Shown here: piece after piece, positions 47,664-56,768 of the stretch | Numbering within the stretch: position 1 is the first letter of the stretch | Layout: every line of letters starts with the position of its first letter | NCBI GenBank assembly: GCA_900315835.1 | Contig: ONAR01000019.1 | Coordinates: 1 to 64,000 of the forward strand | Source: an uncultured Prevotella sp. | GTDB taxonomy: Bacteria > Bacteroidota > Bacteroidia > Bacteroidales > Bacteroidaceae | Length of the DNA stretch: 64,000 nt | Direction: 5' to 3' | The notes under the pieces: model-generated | What the model was told of the DNA's origin: nothing | What the model saw: the letters and a program-made list of their open reading frames with translations, nothing else | The model's database searches: none | Made by a program: the position numbers and the translations under genes

Positions 47664-47859
47664 TCAAAAGGTTAATAGATTGTTTAGGTTAGTAGTAATA
47701 GATTTAGGTTTTTAGTTATTAGGTTTAAGGTAGATTTAATAGATTGTTTAACGGAACAATGGAGACCGTGAGGCTTCCATGTTAGTAAATTCGAAATGGA
47801 TTTTAGTTAAACATAGGCTTTACGCTGGGGCTCGTGGTGAGTACCAGCGTATTTTTTTT
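47664..47859 (+). ncRNA. Candidate small RNA of about 195 nt
   Basis: The interval begins at a strong promoter, contains no credible reading frame, has an internal hairpin (AACAATGGA pairing with TCCATGTT around GACCGTGAGGC), and ends in a strong intrinsic terminator. It lies between the divergent GT4 operon and the ORF6N gene. The length would suit a 6S-like or other Bacteroidales housekeeping or regulatory RNA, but I could not identify it by structure. A long leader for the ORF6N gene that terminates early is an alternative. Confidence 0.6.
47821..47859 (+). terminator. Intrinsic terminator of the candidate small RNA
   Basis: Perfect stem TACGCTGG/CCAGCGTA with a 15-base loop followed directly by eight T. 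Confidence 0.85.
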
Positions 47860-47918
47860 GCATTAATCAGATATAATCGTTAACTTTGCACCACTACATA
47901 AAAATAAGCCTCACCCCC

Positions 47919-48476
47919 ATGGAAGAAAAAGAGAAACAAATCAAGAGAGTAGAGAGCCGGCTCGTTAATCTTCGTGACAAGCAGGTAATCATCGACCGTG
48001 ACGTTGCCGAGTTGTACGGTGTAGGTACCAAAGAAGTAAACCAAGCTTTAAGAAACAACCCGGACAAGTTCCCTTATGGATACGTTATCACGCTGGAAAA
48101 GAGAGAGAAAGACGAACTGGTCAAAAATTTTGACCGGTTCAACCCGTTGAAACATTCCACTGTGGCACCACATGCCTTTACCGAACAGGGACTTTACATG
48201 CTCGCCACCATATTGAAGTCGCCTACGGCCACACAAACCACGATTGCCATCATCGAAACATTTACCAAACTGCGCATATTAGCCCGTGGCCTGCAGCACA
48301 TCAACGATACCATCGCTGCTGGCGGAGTGCCGTCGGAGAAAGAGCAGAATACAGTCCGTGGCATGATGAACAACATCTTCAAGGACCCGCTGCCCGTCAG
48401 AATGCAGAAGTTCACCTTCGGTCTGAATCTTGGTTTCGTCAAGTTCTCGATGGAGACCACCAAGGAGAAGATATAG
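47919..48476 (+). CDS. ORF6N domain-containing DNA-binding protein
   Basis: Predicted 185 residues. The start at 47919 (MEEKEKQIKRVESRLVNLRD) precedes a typical ORF6N domain: KQVIIDRDVAELYGVGTKEV, NQALRNNPDKFPYGYVITL and APHAFTEQGLYMLATILKSP. The rest is helical. ORF6N domains are found in phage antirepressors and in many solo Bacteroidetes genes; targets are unknown. It stands alone after a small-RNA terminator, and short TGCAGGCATT-type repeats follow its stop. Confidence 0.88.
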   Translation: MEEKEKQIKRVESRLVNLRDKQVIIDRDVAELYGVGTKEVNQALRNNPDKFPYGYVITLEKREKDELVKNFDRFNPLKHSTVAPHAFTEQGLYMLATILKSPTATQTTIAIIETFTKLRILARGLQHINDTIAAGGVPSEKEQNTVRGMMNNIFKDPLPVRMQKFTFGLNLGFVKFSMETTKEKI

Positions 48477-48523
48477 GCATTTCCTGCAAGAGGAAAGATG
48501 CAGGCATTACCTGCAAAAAGCAA

Positions 48524-48997
48524 TTACTTCTCAATCAGGGCTACGGCATAGGCGGCCATGCCCTCCTGCCGTCCCGTGAAGCCAAGGCGCTCAGTGGTGG
48601 TGGCCTTGATGCTGACCTGATCCTCGTCACAACCCATCACCCCGGCCAGACAGGCGCGCATGGCCGGCACGTGAGGATTGATTTTCGGCTGTTCGGCGCA
48701 GACGGTGGCATCGATATTCCCCACCTTATAGCCTTTCTCCGCAAGCAATGCAATGGTCTTACGGAGAATGACTTTACTGTCCATATTGAGTGTGTCGGCC
48801 GACGTGTCGGGGAAGTGGTAACCGATGTCACGCATGTTGGCGGCACCGAGCAACGCGTCGCAGATGGCGTGAATCAGCACGTCAGCGTCGCTATGGCCCA
48901 ACAAACCCTTATCCCAGTCAATCTTAATACCGCCAAGCCAGAGATCGCGGCCTTCCACGATACGATGCACGTCGTATCCCATTCCTACTCTAATCAT
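48524..48997 (-). CDS. ispF: 2-C-methyl-D-erythritol 2,4-cyclodiphosphate synthase
   Basis: Predicted 157 residues with the full family pattern: RVGMGYDVHRIVEG (metal Asp and His), GLLGHSDADVLIHAICDALL, DIGYHFPDTS, and the late ATTTERLGFTGRQEGMAAYA. It makes the cyclic intermediate of the non-mevalonate isoprenoid pathway. It lies 15 bases downstream of porV. Confidence 0.96.
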   Translation of the reverse strand: MIRVGMGYDVHRIVEGRDLWLGGIKIDWDKGLLGHSDADVLIHAICDALLGAANMRDIGYHFPDTSADTLNMDSKVILRKTIALLAEKGYKVGNIDATVCAEQPKINPHVPAMRACLAGVMGCDEDQVSIKATTTERLGFTGRQEGMAAYAVALIEK

Positions 48998-49012
48998 CGT
49001 CTTTCTTTGGGT

Positions 49013-50188
49013 TTAACGCCTATGGAACAGGTCCTTGATGCCATCCATATCAAACGAAAGGGTGAAACGCAATGTCTGGTCGAGCGGGTTGCTCTTGGCT
49101 GTAGCGATGACGTAACCCGCATCGAGCGAGAAAGCACTCATGCGGAAGCCCGCACCGACAGTGAAGTATTTACGGTTACCCTTGTTCTCACTCTCATGAT
49201 GATAACCGGCGCGCAGGGCGAAGCGGTCGTTATAGTTGTATTCGGCGCCGACACTCCACTGCACCTCCTGCATTTCCTCCTTGAAACCGCCGGGGGCGTC
49301 GCTGAAGCTCTTGAAGATACCGCTGATGCTCGACACATCGTAGTAGTCCTTCTGCACACGCTGCTGATAGTCTTCAGTGCTCTCGCCGTCCTTCTGCTTA
49401 GGATAGGTGGGCACGAGCAGTTTATTGGCATCAGCGGCAATGGTGAAGCGGTTGTATTCGTCGATAGGAATCATCAGCGAGGCACCGAGACGCAGGTTGG
49501 TCGGAATGAACTCACTGTTGTCGCTGCCGCCGAAGGTAATCTTCGAACCGATGTTGGAGATGTTCATACCCAAGCCCAACTGACATTCGCGCTGACCGAG
49601 GTTGACATAGTTCTGGTAGTAAAGCGCGAGGTCGGCAGCGAAGGCTGAACCGGGCGACGTGTCGTCGGTGTAGCTGTAGGTAAGGTCGGAGTAGATCCAA
49701 CGCACGGCGGCAGCGATGGAGAACTTCTCGCTGAGCATGAGCGAGTAAGCCACGTCAAGCGACATCTCGTAAGGATTAATCGTCATGGCGTTGTCGCCGC
49801 TGACGTTGTTGTCGTCGGTCTGCACCTCACCCAAGGAGAAGTAGCGGAGCGAACCCGACACGGCGGAATAGTCGCCGATGCGGTAGTAGCCGGCGATGTA
49901 GCCGAGGTTGATGTCGTTGACCAACTGCCGCAGCCAAGGCGTGAAGTTGAGCGCCACGCCCGCACGGCTGATGGCGAACGGGTACTTGGCCGGGTTCCAA
50001 TACTGCGAGTTGACGTCAGGGTCGGTGGCTGCACCGACGTCACCCATGGAGCCGGCGCGGGCATCAGGCGCAATGCTCTGCGACGTCACCGAGGTGTTGA
50101 CGGGGTTGAACATATCCTTCTTGTCCTGTGCCTTCGCGGCAACCGTCACGAAGACAAGGAGGAGGAAAAAGAGAATCTTTCTTTTCAT
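49013..50188 (-). CDS. porV: Type IX secretion outer-membrane protein PorV
   Basis: Predicted 391-residue beta-barrel with a signal peptide (LLLVFVTVAAKAQD). The PorV/LptO family shows in TSQSIAPDARAGSMGDVGAA, SQYWNPAKYPFAISRAGVAL and the C-terminal barrel strand QTLRFTLSFDMDGIKDL. PorV shuttles type IX cargo from the translocon to the PorU sortase complex. It follows porU by 39 bases in the same direction, the usual arrangement. Confidence 0.95.
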   Translation of the reverse strand: MKRKILFFLLLVFVTVAAKAQDKKDMFNPVNTSVTSQSIAPDARAGSMGDVGAATDPDVNSQYWNPAKYPFAISRAGVALNFTPWLRQLVNDINLGYIAGYYRIGDYSAVSGSLRYFSLGEVQTDDNNVSGDNAMTINPYEMSLDVAYSLMLSEKFSIAAAVRWIYSDLTYSYTDDTSPGSAFAADLALYYQNYVNLGQRECQLGLGMNISNIGSKITFGGSDNSEFIPTNLRLGASLMIPIDEYNRFTIAADANKLLVPTYPKQKDGESTEDYQQRVQKDYYDVSSISGIFKSFSDAPGGFKEEMQEVQWSVGAEYNYNDRFALRAGYHHESENKGNRKYFTVGAGFRMSAFSLDAGYVIATAKSNPLDQTLRFTLSFDMDGIKDLFHRR

Positions 50189-50227
50189 CTTGTGTTGTTA
50201 AACTGACTTATTAACGCTAACAGTCAA

Positions 50228-53200
50228 TTAATTATTGTTGATAATAATGAGTTTCTTTGCCTTCGATGCCGCTGCGCTGCCGTCCGACGACACCCGTGCG
50301 CGGTAGAGATAGACACCGGTCTGCAACCGCTTGCCGTCACCAGTGGTCAGATTCCAGTCGATGGTGTAGTTGTTGGTGTCGGATGTACCTTGTTCGCTGT
50401 GCGACCACAACAGCCGGCCGCTCATGTCGAATACATCGATGATGACATACAGGTCACTGCCACGGAAGTTGTGGTTGATGATGAACGACGTCGAGGTGGT
50501 AGCGGGATTGCGCGACGCGGCGACGCTGAAGATGGTAGGTACGAGCCCCTTTACCACCGTGAAGTCGAGCGTAGCCGTAGAGGCGTTGTTCATGTTGTCC
50601 CAGGCCCGGAACAGCAGTGAGTGGTGGCCCGGCTCAAGTGCCGGTATGCTGTACCAGGTGGAGCCTGAGGTGTACGACCCGAAGTCAAACTGGAAGTTGT
50701 CGTTGAGGTTGTAGGTGCGGCTGGCCTCACCGTCGACAATCAGTTCGAGGTCGTGGCCGATGCCGTTGCCCGTGGCGTTGATGCCGTCATCATCGCTGAG
50801 CTGTGCAACGAAGTAAGGCGTTGGATTGACGTTGCCGCCATTCTGGAAGTCGGGGCTGTTGAGATAGCACCTGATTTTCGGCCCGATGGAGTCAGAACCG
50901 ATGGTGCCGCTGCCGCCGAGGATGAACGCCTCGGATGAGCCGTGGGCTGAGAGCGAGCGGTCGGCTTTGACCGCATAGGCGCAGACCAGACCGGTGGCGT
51001 TATCGTAGTTGAGGTCGACCGGTACGACGAACTGCATGCTGAAGCGTCCGCCACGAATGCTGTCGGTACCGTTGTACACGTTCTTCGTGCGGTTATAGAA
51101 CTGGAACGGGGTGTTCGCCCCCTTGTCTGACCGTGCGCTGGGGTTCATGTGGCAGGTGATGAGCTCACGCGAGTCGAGCACCTGCAACGACACGGTGCCG
51201 TTGAAGTCATTCTGCACCGTCGACTCACTGCTGCCACTGACGTGACCCGCGATGGAGGCGACGGACCCACTGGCCAAATTGACGGGCGTGGTGCTGACCG
51301 GCTGACCGTTGATGGAGTCGATGACAACCGTTGCCTGCGGCAGGTTGAGCGACAGGGCGGGATCGCCGAGCAGCGTGTACTGCAGTTTGTTGTCGGTCAA
51401 GTCGCCGCCCGAGGTAATCAGATAATTCTTTGCCCGCCGCTGCGCCTCACCGAGCGTCAATGCCTTACCGTTTTCCGTGCTCAGCACATAGCGCAGGAAG
51501 GCGCGGTTGATGAGGCCGTTGTAGTAAGCATACACCGTACGCGTGGTGCCGTAGAAGGCGACGGCGCCGCCGTTGGCATTGAGCACCGCCGTCTCGCCGA
51601 TGTTGTCAACAAGGCCGTCGAAAGCCATGATGTCGCACGACGCCGTAATCCACAGCGGCAAGTTCGTGTTGGTAAACGACTGGAAGTCGCTCAGCGTCAG
51701 CACAGCCTCGTGCGAGATCCAGTCGGCGCGGCCGTGACCGGAATAGTCCATGATGAGCGCACCCTGCTTCTGCTGTTGCTTGATGATATTGGATACGTCG
51801 GGATAGCGGTTACCCGTAGAAGTCACCTCCTCAGCATAGGCATCCCACATCACTTTCTTCACCTGGTAGCCGGGGTGAGCGGCCATCACCTGCTCGGCTG
51901 CAATATTACAGTCGCTCATGTGGAGGTTGCTGTTGCCGTCGTCGCCCATAAACATCATCACGTTCTGCCAGGCGCCGGCGTTGTCGTTATCCATATAGCT
52001 GATGGCCTTGTCCACCATAATCTTTGCGTCGGCAGCTGTCGATACGGGGAAGCGGCCGATGCCCAAGTCAAGCATGTCGGGCTTGCTGTTGTAGCTGTTC
52101 TGTAGGTTGACGCCCTCGCCATCGTCGAGATAGCCGAAGAAGCCGTCATCGACGTAACAGTGCACCTCATTGAAGGAGTTCTCGCTCTCGTAGCACAGCA
52201 AGTAGTCGTCGGGGTCGAGGTTGCGGCAGCCGCTGGTGAGCATGCGGTTATCCCACACGCCGTCGCCGAAGAGCAGCAGATAGCGCGGCAGGTCGGCATC
52301 GGTCTCTGCCCGGTCGTAAAGCATCTTCATATAGCGGCGATAGGCGTTGGCGTCGGGTGTGCCGCTCGAGAACTCGTTGTACAGTTCGTCGGCCGGCACA
52401 ATGTTGATGCGCAGCGAGTCGTGCTGACGGTGGTAAGCCGCCAGGCGCTCGGCCTGAGCAAGCAGTTTCTGTGAGGTAGGAATGATGATGACCATGTCGG
52501 CCTGCGCGTCGGCATGATGGTCCTGATTGGTAATATTATAAACGTATTCAGGTGCGGGGAACGTCTGTGTGAGGTCGGGTGCAGGCGCTGGTTTGTCGTA
52601 AGCCAGCGACACGTAGTCGAGATGAACCGGACCACCTGCGAGCGTCGTAATCTTCACTGTGTCGGTGGCATTGAGCGTGGAGAGCTGATAGGTGGCGGCG
52701 CGCTCGTTGGCAGCATCAAGGTCCGCAAGCGTCACCGAAATGGTACCGAGCGTGGAGCCGTTGACGGCGATGGAGACGCGTGCGTTCTGACCGGCGGTGA
52801 CGTTCACCGACAGCTGCGCCGAACTGACACCCTTAGGATGGGTGATGACGAGGCGTTTCGTGGCGTTGGTATTGATGGCCTCAGGGTCGAAGAGGTTGCG
52901 GCCGCCCTCGTACCAGCTGAAGCCGTCGACCTCATAGAGCGAGTGATAATCGTCGGCCGAGGGATAGAAGCTGTTGAGGAATGCGGTGGAGTCTACCGAG
53001 GCAGGCGTGGAGTCGTTCTCGGTGAGGAAATAATAACCATAACTGGAATAGGGATTGCGCGTGCGGCGTGCGGCAGTGTTGCTCGACCAGCTCACAGGAC
53101 CGCGGGCGTAGAACAGACGGTGACCGTTGACCATACAGGTCGGCACCTCTTTCAAGTCATCATGGGCGGCCAGCTCATCGCCGTTCAGCACCTCATTCTG

Positions 53201-53836
53201 CAGATTGCCGCCATAGCCGTAGATCTTCACGCGGCTCAGGTCGCTGAAGCCGGCTTGCCGCGCCACGGCGCTGGTGAGCTCATACACACCCGTTTCCGGC
53301 ACCCTGATCTTCGCCCAACGGCCGGAGCGCAGCACCGAATGGGCAGCGTAGCGCGACGACGCATCGGTGGCGCGTGTGGTGGCAGCATTGGAAAGCGCAG
53401 AAGCCGAGGCAACGCGCGCGACCGACTTTGCCTTTCCGGCAACAGCCGCAGGCTTGGCATCGACACGCAGCATGAAGCTCACCAATATCTGGTATTTGCC
53501 ATCGCGATAGACCAACGGACAGAAGTTCATATTGAGCATTGTCGAACGGCGGTCGTACAGCATCTGCTGGCTCACCACGGGAAGGGTAGGCAACGAGTCG
53601 GCCGACAGCCGGTGGTAGTTGGCAATGTCGGTCGGTGTCATGTCGATGAACTCGGGATAGACGATGGAGGCGGTATAGATGGAGTCGCGGTAGTCGGCGG
53701 GAAGGGGGATGGTATAGCTGAAATGCGGCAATACCGAATCGACACTCACTTGTTCGGAAGCGAGGTTGAAGAACCGCTGCGCACTTGCCGAAAGACCGAG
53801 GGCAAGCAGAACGAGAAGTGTATAGAGTCTGTTCAT
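50228..53836 (-). CDS. porU: Type IX secretion sortase PorU (C25 peptidase)
   Basis: Predicted 1202 residues with a signal peptide (VLLALGLSASAQRF). The gingipain-like C25 domain is in the middle: YLLLFGDGVWDNRM, the catalytic His in IMDYSGHGRADWISHEAV and Cys in LPLWITASCDIMAFDGL. The C-terminal part has Ig-like modules and a FlgD-like end (DMSGRLLWSHSEQG, TGVYLYRARVSSDG). PorU removes C-terminal signals of type IX cargo and attaches the proteins to surface lipopolysaccharide. Confidence 0.95.
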   Translation of the reverse strand: MNRLYTLLVLLALGLSASAQRFFNLASEQVSVDSVLPHFSYTIPLPADYRDSIYTASIVYPEFIDMTPTDIANYHRLSADSLPTLPVVSQQMLYDRRSTMLNMNFCPLVYRDGKYQILVSFMLRVDAKPAAVAGKAKSVARVASASALSNAATTRATDASSRYAAHSVLRSGRWAKIRVPETGVYELTSAVARQAGFSDLSRVKIYGYGGNLQNEVLNGDELAAHDDLKEVPTCMVNGHRLFYARGPVSWSSNTAARRTRNPYSSYGYYFLTENDSTPASVDSTAFLNSFYPSADDYHSLYEVDGFSWYEGGRNLFDPEAINTNATKRLVITHPKGVSSAQLSVNVTAGQNARVSIAVNGSTLGTISVTLADLDAANERAATYQLSTLNATDTVKITTLAGGPVHLDYVSLAYDKPAPAPDLTQTFPAPEYVYNITNQDHHADAQADMVIIIPTSQKLLAQAERLAAYHRQHDSLRINIVPADELYNEFSSGTPDANAYRRYMKMLYDRAETDADLPRYLLLFGDGVWDNRMLTSGCRNLDPDDYLLCYESENSFNEVHCYVDDGFFGYLDDGEGVNLQNSYNSKPDMLDLGIGRFPVSTAADAKIMVDKAISYMDNDNAGAWQNVMMFMGDDGNSNLHMSDCNIAAEQVMAAHPGYQVKKVMWDAYAEEVTSTGNRYPDVSNIIKQQQKQGALIMDYSGHGRADWISHEAVLTLSDFQSFTNTNLPLWITASCDIMAFDGLVDNIGETAVLNANGGAVAFYGTTRTVYAYYNGLINRAFLRYVLSTENGKALTLGEAQRRAKNYLITSGGDLTDNKLQYTLLGDPALSLNLPQATVVIDSINGQPVSTTPVNLASGSVASIAGHVSGSSESTVQNDFNGTVSLQVLDSRELITCHMNPSARSDKGANTPFQFYNRTKNVYNGTDSIRGGRFSMQFVVPVDLNYDNATGLVCAYAVKADRSLSAHGSSEAFILGGSGTIGSDSIGPKIRCYLNSPDFQNGGNVNPTPYFVAQLSDDDGINATGNGIGHDLELIVDGEASRTYNLNDNFQFDFGSYTSGSTWYSIPALEPGHHSLLFRAWDNMNNASTATLDFTVVKGLVPTIFSVAASRNPATTSTSFIINHNFRGSDLYVIIDVFDMSGRLLWSHSEQGTSDTNNYTIDWNLTTGDGKRLQTGVYLYRARVSSDGSAAASKAKKLIIINNN

Positions 53837-53860
53837 ATATTTAGTTTGGGTCGAGCGCGG

Positions 53861-54478
53861 TTACTTGCAGTAGAAGTCAAGCACCTTTTGCTCTTTTAGC
53901 CATCCCTCGAGATGGTCGTTGACATGCACCGGTCCACTGCCGGCCGGTGTTCCGGTGAAGAGCAGGTCACCCGTCTTGAGCGTGAACGTGCGGCTCAGGT
54001 AGGCGATGGTCGCGTCGATGGTATGAAGCATCGATGACGTCGCGTCGTCCTGCACCGTCCGGCCGTTGATGTCGAGGTGGAACGGCAGCTGACCGACAAG
54101 CGGCAGCTTCTCCACCGGCACCCACTCGCCGATGACCGCCGATCCGTCGAAGTTCTTGGCCAAGTCGAGCGGCCAACCCTTGGCGGCGAGCTGGCGCTGC
54201 ACGTCGTAAGCCGTGAAGTCAATGCCAAGCGTCAGGGCGTCGTAGTAACGGTGGGCAAAGCGCTCGGGAATGGACTTCCCCAGGCGGCTGATGCGCACCA
54301 CCACCTCAGCCTCGAAGTCGATGCGCCCGAGGTCGTCTGGTACGAAGAAGGGTTTGCCGCCCTTCAGCAGACAGGAGTCGGCCTTGAGGAAGACGATAGG
54401 CTCTTCTGTTTTCAACAACGCTTCTTTCGCCGAATTATTGTGTGTGGCATAGTTCATGCCGAGGCAAAGTATCTTCAT
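53861..54478 (-). CDS. Fumarylacetoacetate hydrolase family protein
   Basis: Predicted 205 residues. FAH-fold features are a start without signal (MKILCLGMNYATHNN), metal ligands in IDFEAEVVVRISR and GIDFTAYDVQRQL, and the end LLFTGTPAGSGPVHVNDHLE. Members cleave or isomerise acylpyruvate-type compounds. Short ones like this resemble acylpyruvases, but the substrate is not determined. Lies between porU and a subtilase gene, six bases after the latter. Confidence 0.9.
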   Translation of the reverse strand: MKILCLGMNYATHNNSAKEALLKTEEPIVFLKADSCLLKGGKPFFVPDDLGRIDFEAEVVVRISRLGKSIPERFAHRYYDALTLGIDFTAYDVQRQLAAKGWPLDLAKNFDGSAVIGEWVPVEKLPLVGQLPFHLDINGRTVQDDATSSMLHTIDATIAYLSRTFTLKTGDLLFTGTPAGSGPVHVNDHLEGWLKEQKVLDFYCK

Positions 54479-54483
54479 AATCG

Positions 54484-56601
54484 TCAGTTTATCGTTGGGT
54501 TCAACAGCAGCTTCCTGCCGTTCTGTATATATAAGCCCCGTGGCAGACGGCTGCTGTCAGTGCCGACGTAGCGGCCGTCGAGGGTGTAGATGCGGCCGTC
54601 AGCGCGGCGGTCTGCCTTGATGGTGGTGATGCCGTTGAGCTGTTGTTCGATGAGCGCCAGTCCGGCGGCGGCATCAATCTGTCCGTAGCCGTAGTAGTTG
54701 TTGGGATAGCTGAGCGACGCATCGTAATGGGTGCTGGTCTTGGCAATGATGTCGAGGCAGTCGGCGGGTGTAAGCCGTGGATTGGCCTGTAGCCAGAGGG
54801 CGATGATGCCCGTGACGATGGGGGCCGACATCGACGTGCCGCTGTTGGCATTCCAGGCATAGGTGCGGCCGTTGTGGGTGAAGTGGCGCACGTCGCTGTT
54901 GATGTCGTTGGCCGTAGGTTTATTGGCCAGATACCAACTGCTGTACGAAGAGATGATGTTCTGTCCCGGTGCCAATACATCGGGTTTGACGCGTCCGTCA
55001 AACGTCGGTCCGACCGATGAGAACGTGGCGTAACTGCCGTTGGTGGCGGTGTTGTAGACGTGGGTCTGACCGAGGTAGTTGACAAACGACGTGCGGTAGC
55101 CCGAGGCACCGACGCAGATGACCGACGGCGCGCTGCCGGGTGAGAGGATGCTGTGGGTGTTGTCGATGACGCAGCGGCTGTTCTCGTTGGCCGAACTGTC
55201 GTCGCGGCTGAACGTACCCGACGAAGGATACAGCTCTACGTCGGTATCGGCGCCCACGATGGCGATTGCCGCCGTGAAGCTCTTCACGGTAAGCGGCGTG
55301 AGCACCCAGTCGATGATGGTCTGCGTGGCGTCGTAGCTCTCGGGGTAGGCCATGACGGCGAGGGCGAGGCTGTCGGTGCCGACGATGAGGGTGTCGGTAT
55401 AGACCGAGTCGGGAGCGGCCAAGACGCTGTCGGTGGGCAGCAAGATGGCGACTTGCGATGACGCAGCCTGAGCAGTGGCACTGCCCTTCATACGCACGCG
55501 CAGCTGATAGGCCGAGGCCGCACGCGTAGAGCAGCTGATGGCGCCGCGGTTGTATGCGTTGATGCAAACTGAGTCGACGCCGGCGGGCTTGTGCACATAG
55601 TTGACCAGCCCACCCTGATTACCGGCCGAGGCAACGATAATATGGCCGGGGCCGCAGAGCGAGTCGAGCATGGCATAGTAAAGCTGGTCGTAGCCCATGA
55701 AATCCTGCAGACTGCCTTCGCTGAAGTTGATGACGCAGGGCTTCCCTACCCTATCGGCATAATCGAAGATATATTTGAAACCGAGGGCGTCGAGGGCGAA
55801 GGTATATTTGTAGTAGTCGTCGGGATTGAGCAACTCGATGTCGTCGGTCGTCACGTTATTCACCAGACAGAGGTCGGCATCGGGCGCCACTCCGGCATAA
55901 GCCGACAGCGTGTCTTTGCCCTCCGCGCCACTGCCGGCCGCCGTCCCCGTGGTGTGGGTGCCGTGGGTCTGGATGGTGCCGTCGCGGCCGGTACCGAGGG
56001 CCAACAGCGTCTGCTCGCCGGTATAGTCACGCCCGACAGGGAGCGTGCTGCCGATGGTGTCGAGCGACAGCTGATCCCAGAAAGCCTTGATGCGGTAACG
56101 GCTCATGTCAGCGCTGAAGAAGTTGGGATGGGTGAGGTCGAAACCTATGTCCTGCACGCCCACCACAACGCCGCTGCCGGTGTACTGTCGCGAGAGGCTG
56201 AGTCCCTCGTTGGCGGCGGTGATGTTGAGCAGCAGCCGGGTGGTATCCATCAGCACATGCTTGCCACGGCGCGCCTCAATGCGCTTCACCTCGGGACGTG
56301 CAGAGAGGGCGGCGAGCGAACTGACGGGCAACTCAGCGATACCCAGCGACCCGTAATGCGCCAACAAACGGCCGCGGGCGTCGGCAACGACACCACTGAG
56401 GTTGTCGTTGGCCTTGACGAAGGCGATGATGTGGCGCGACGACGGCGTCATCGGCTTAGCCCTCGCCACGTCGGACCGCATCGACTGCCGACAAGCCTGA
56501 CGGACGAGCGGCGACATCTTCGACCATACGGGCAGCTGCGCGTTGGCTGGAAGGAAGGCTGCGGAGGCGAGCAACAGCAATAGAAATCGGACTATCTTCA
56601 T
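54484..56601 (-). CDS. Secreted subtilisin-like serine protease (S8)
   Basis: Predicted 705 residues. The start at 56601 (MKIVRFLLLLLASAAFLPAN) gives a signal peptide. The catalytic triad is visible: Asp in GVVVGVQDIGFDLTHPNF, His in GTHTTGTAAGSG and Ser in NANSGTSMSAPIVTG, with Asn in VASAGNQGG. The tail (GRIYTLDGRYVGTDSSRLPR then GLYIQNGRKLLL) resembles that of the amylase and may be a sorting signal. A TAACTTTG promoter element (56668-56675, minus) precedes it. Confidence 0.93.
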   Translation of the reverse strand: MKIVRFLLLLLASAAFLPANAQLPVWSKMSPLVRQACRQSMRSDVARAKPMTPSSRHIIAFVKANDNLSGVVADARGRLLAHYGSLGIAELPVSSLAALSARPEVKRIEARRGKHVLMDTTRLLLNITAANEGLSLSRQYTGSGVVVGVQDIGFDLTHPNFFSADMSRYRIKAFWDQLSLDTIGSTLPVGRDYTGEQTLLALGTGRDGTIQTHGTHTTGTAAGSGAEGKDTLSAYAGVAPDADLCLVNNVTTDDIELLNPDDYYKYTFALDALGFKYIFDYADRVGKPCVINFSEGSLQDFMGYDQLYYAMLDSLCGPGHIIVASAGNQGGLVNYVHKPAGVDSVCINAYNRGAISCSTRAASAYQLRVRMKGSATAQAASSQVAILLPTDSVLAAPDSVYTDTLIVGTDSLALAVMAYPESYDATQTIIDWVLTPLTVKSFTAAIAIVGADTDVELYPSSGTFSRDDSSANENSRCVIDNTHSILSPGSAPSVICVGASGYRTSFVNYLGQTHVYNTATNGSYATFSSVGPTFDGRVKPDVLAPGQNIISSYSSWYLANKPTANDINSDVRHFTHNGRTYAWNANSGTSMSAPIVTGIIALWLQANPRLTPADCLDIIAKTSTHYDASLSYPNNYYGYGQIDAAAGLALIEQQLNGITTIKADRRADGRIYTLDGRYVGTDSSRLPRGLYIQNGRKLLLNPTIN

Positions 56602-56675
56602 CTGACTGGTTTTCTCTTTGCATTCCCCATCGTTGCCCTCTGATACAGAAGGCAGGGAGGACTGATGCAAAGTTA

Positions 56676-56711
56676 ATAAAAAAAGGCTATGGACGCAATA
56701 TCCATAGCCTT
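56676..56711 (-). terminator. Terminator after tsf
   Basis: On the minus strand AAGGCTATGGA pairs perfectly with TCCATAGCCTT across a 7-base loop and is followed by a run of T. It ends the rplM-rpsI-rpsB-tsf transcript; the subtilase promoter element overlaps the far edge. Confidence 0.9.
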
Positions 56712-56768
56712 AATTCTTATCTAAACTACAAGTTGAATGCTCCACTTGCAGCTAACTTATCAAAATGC

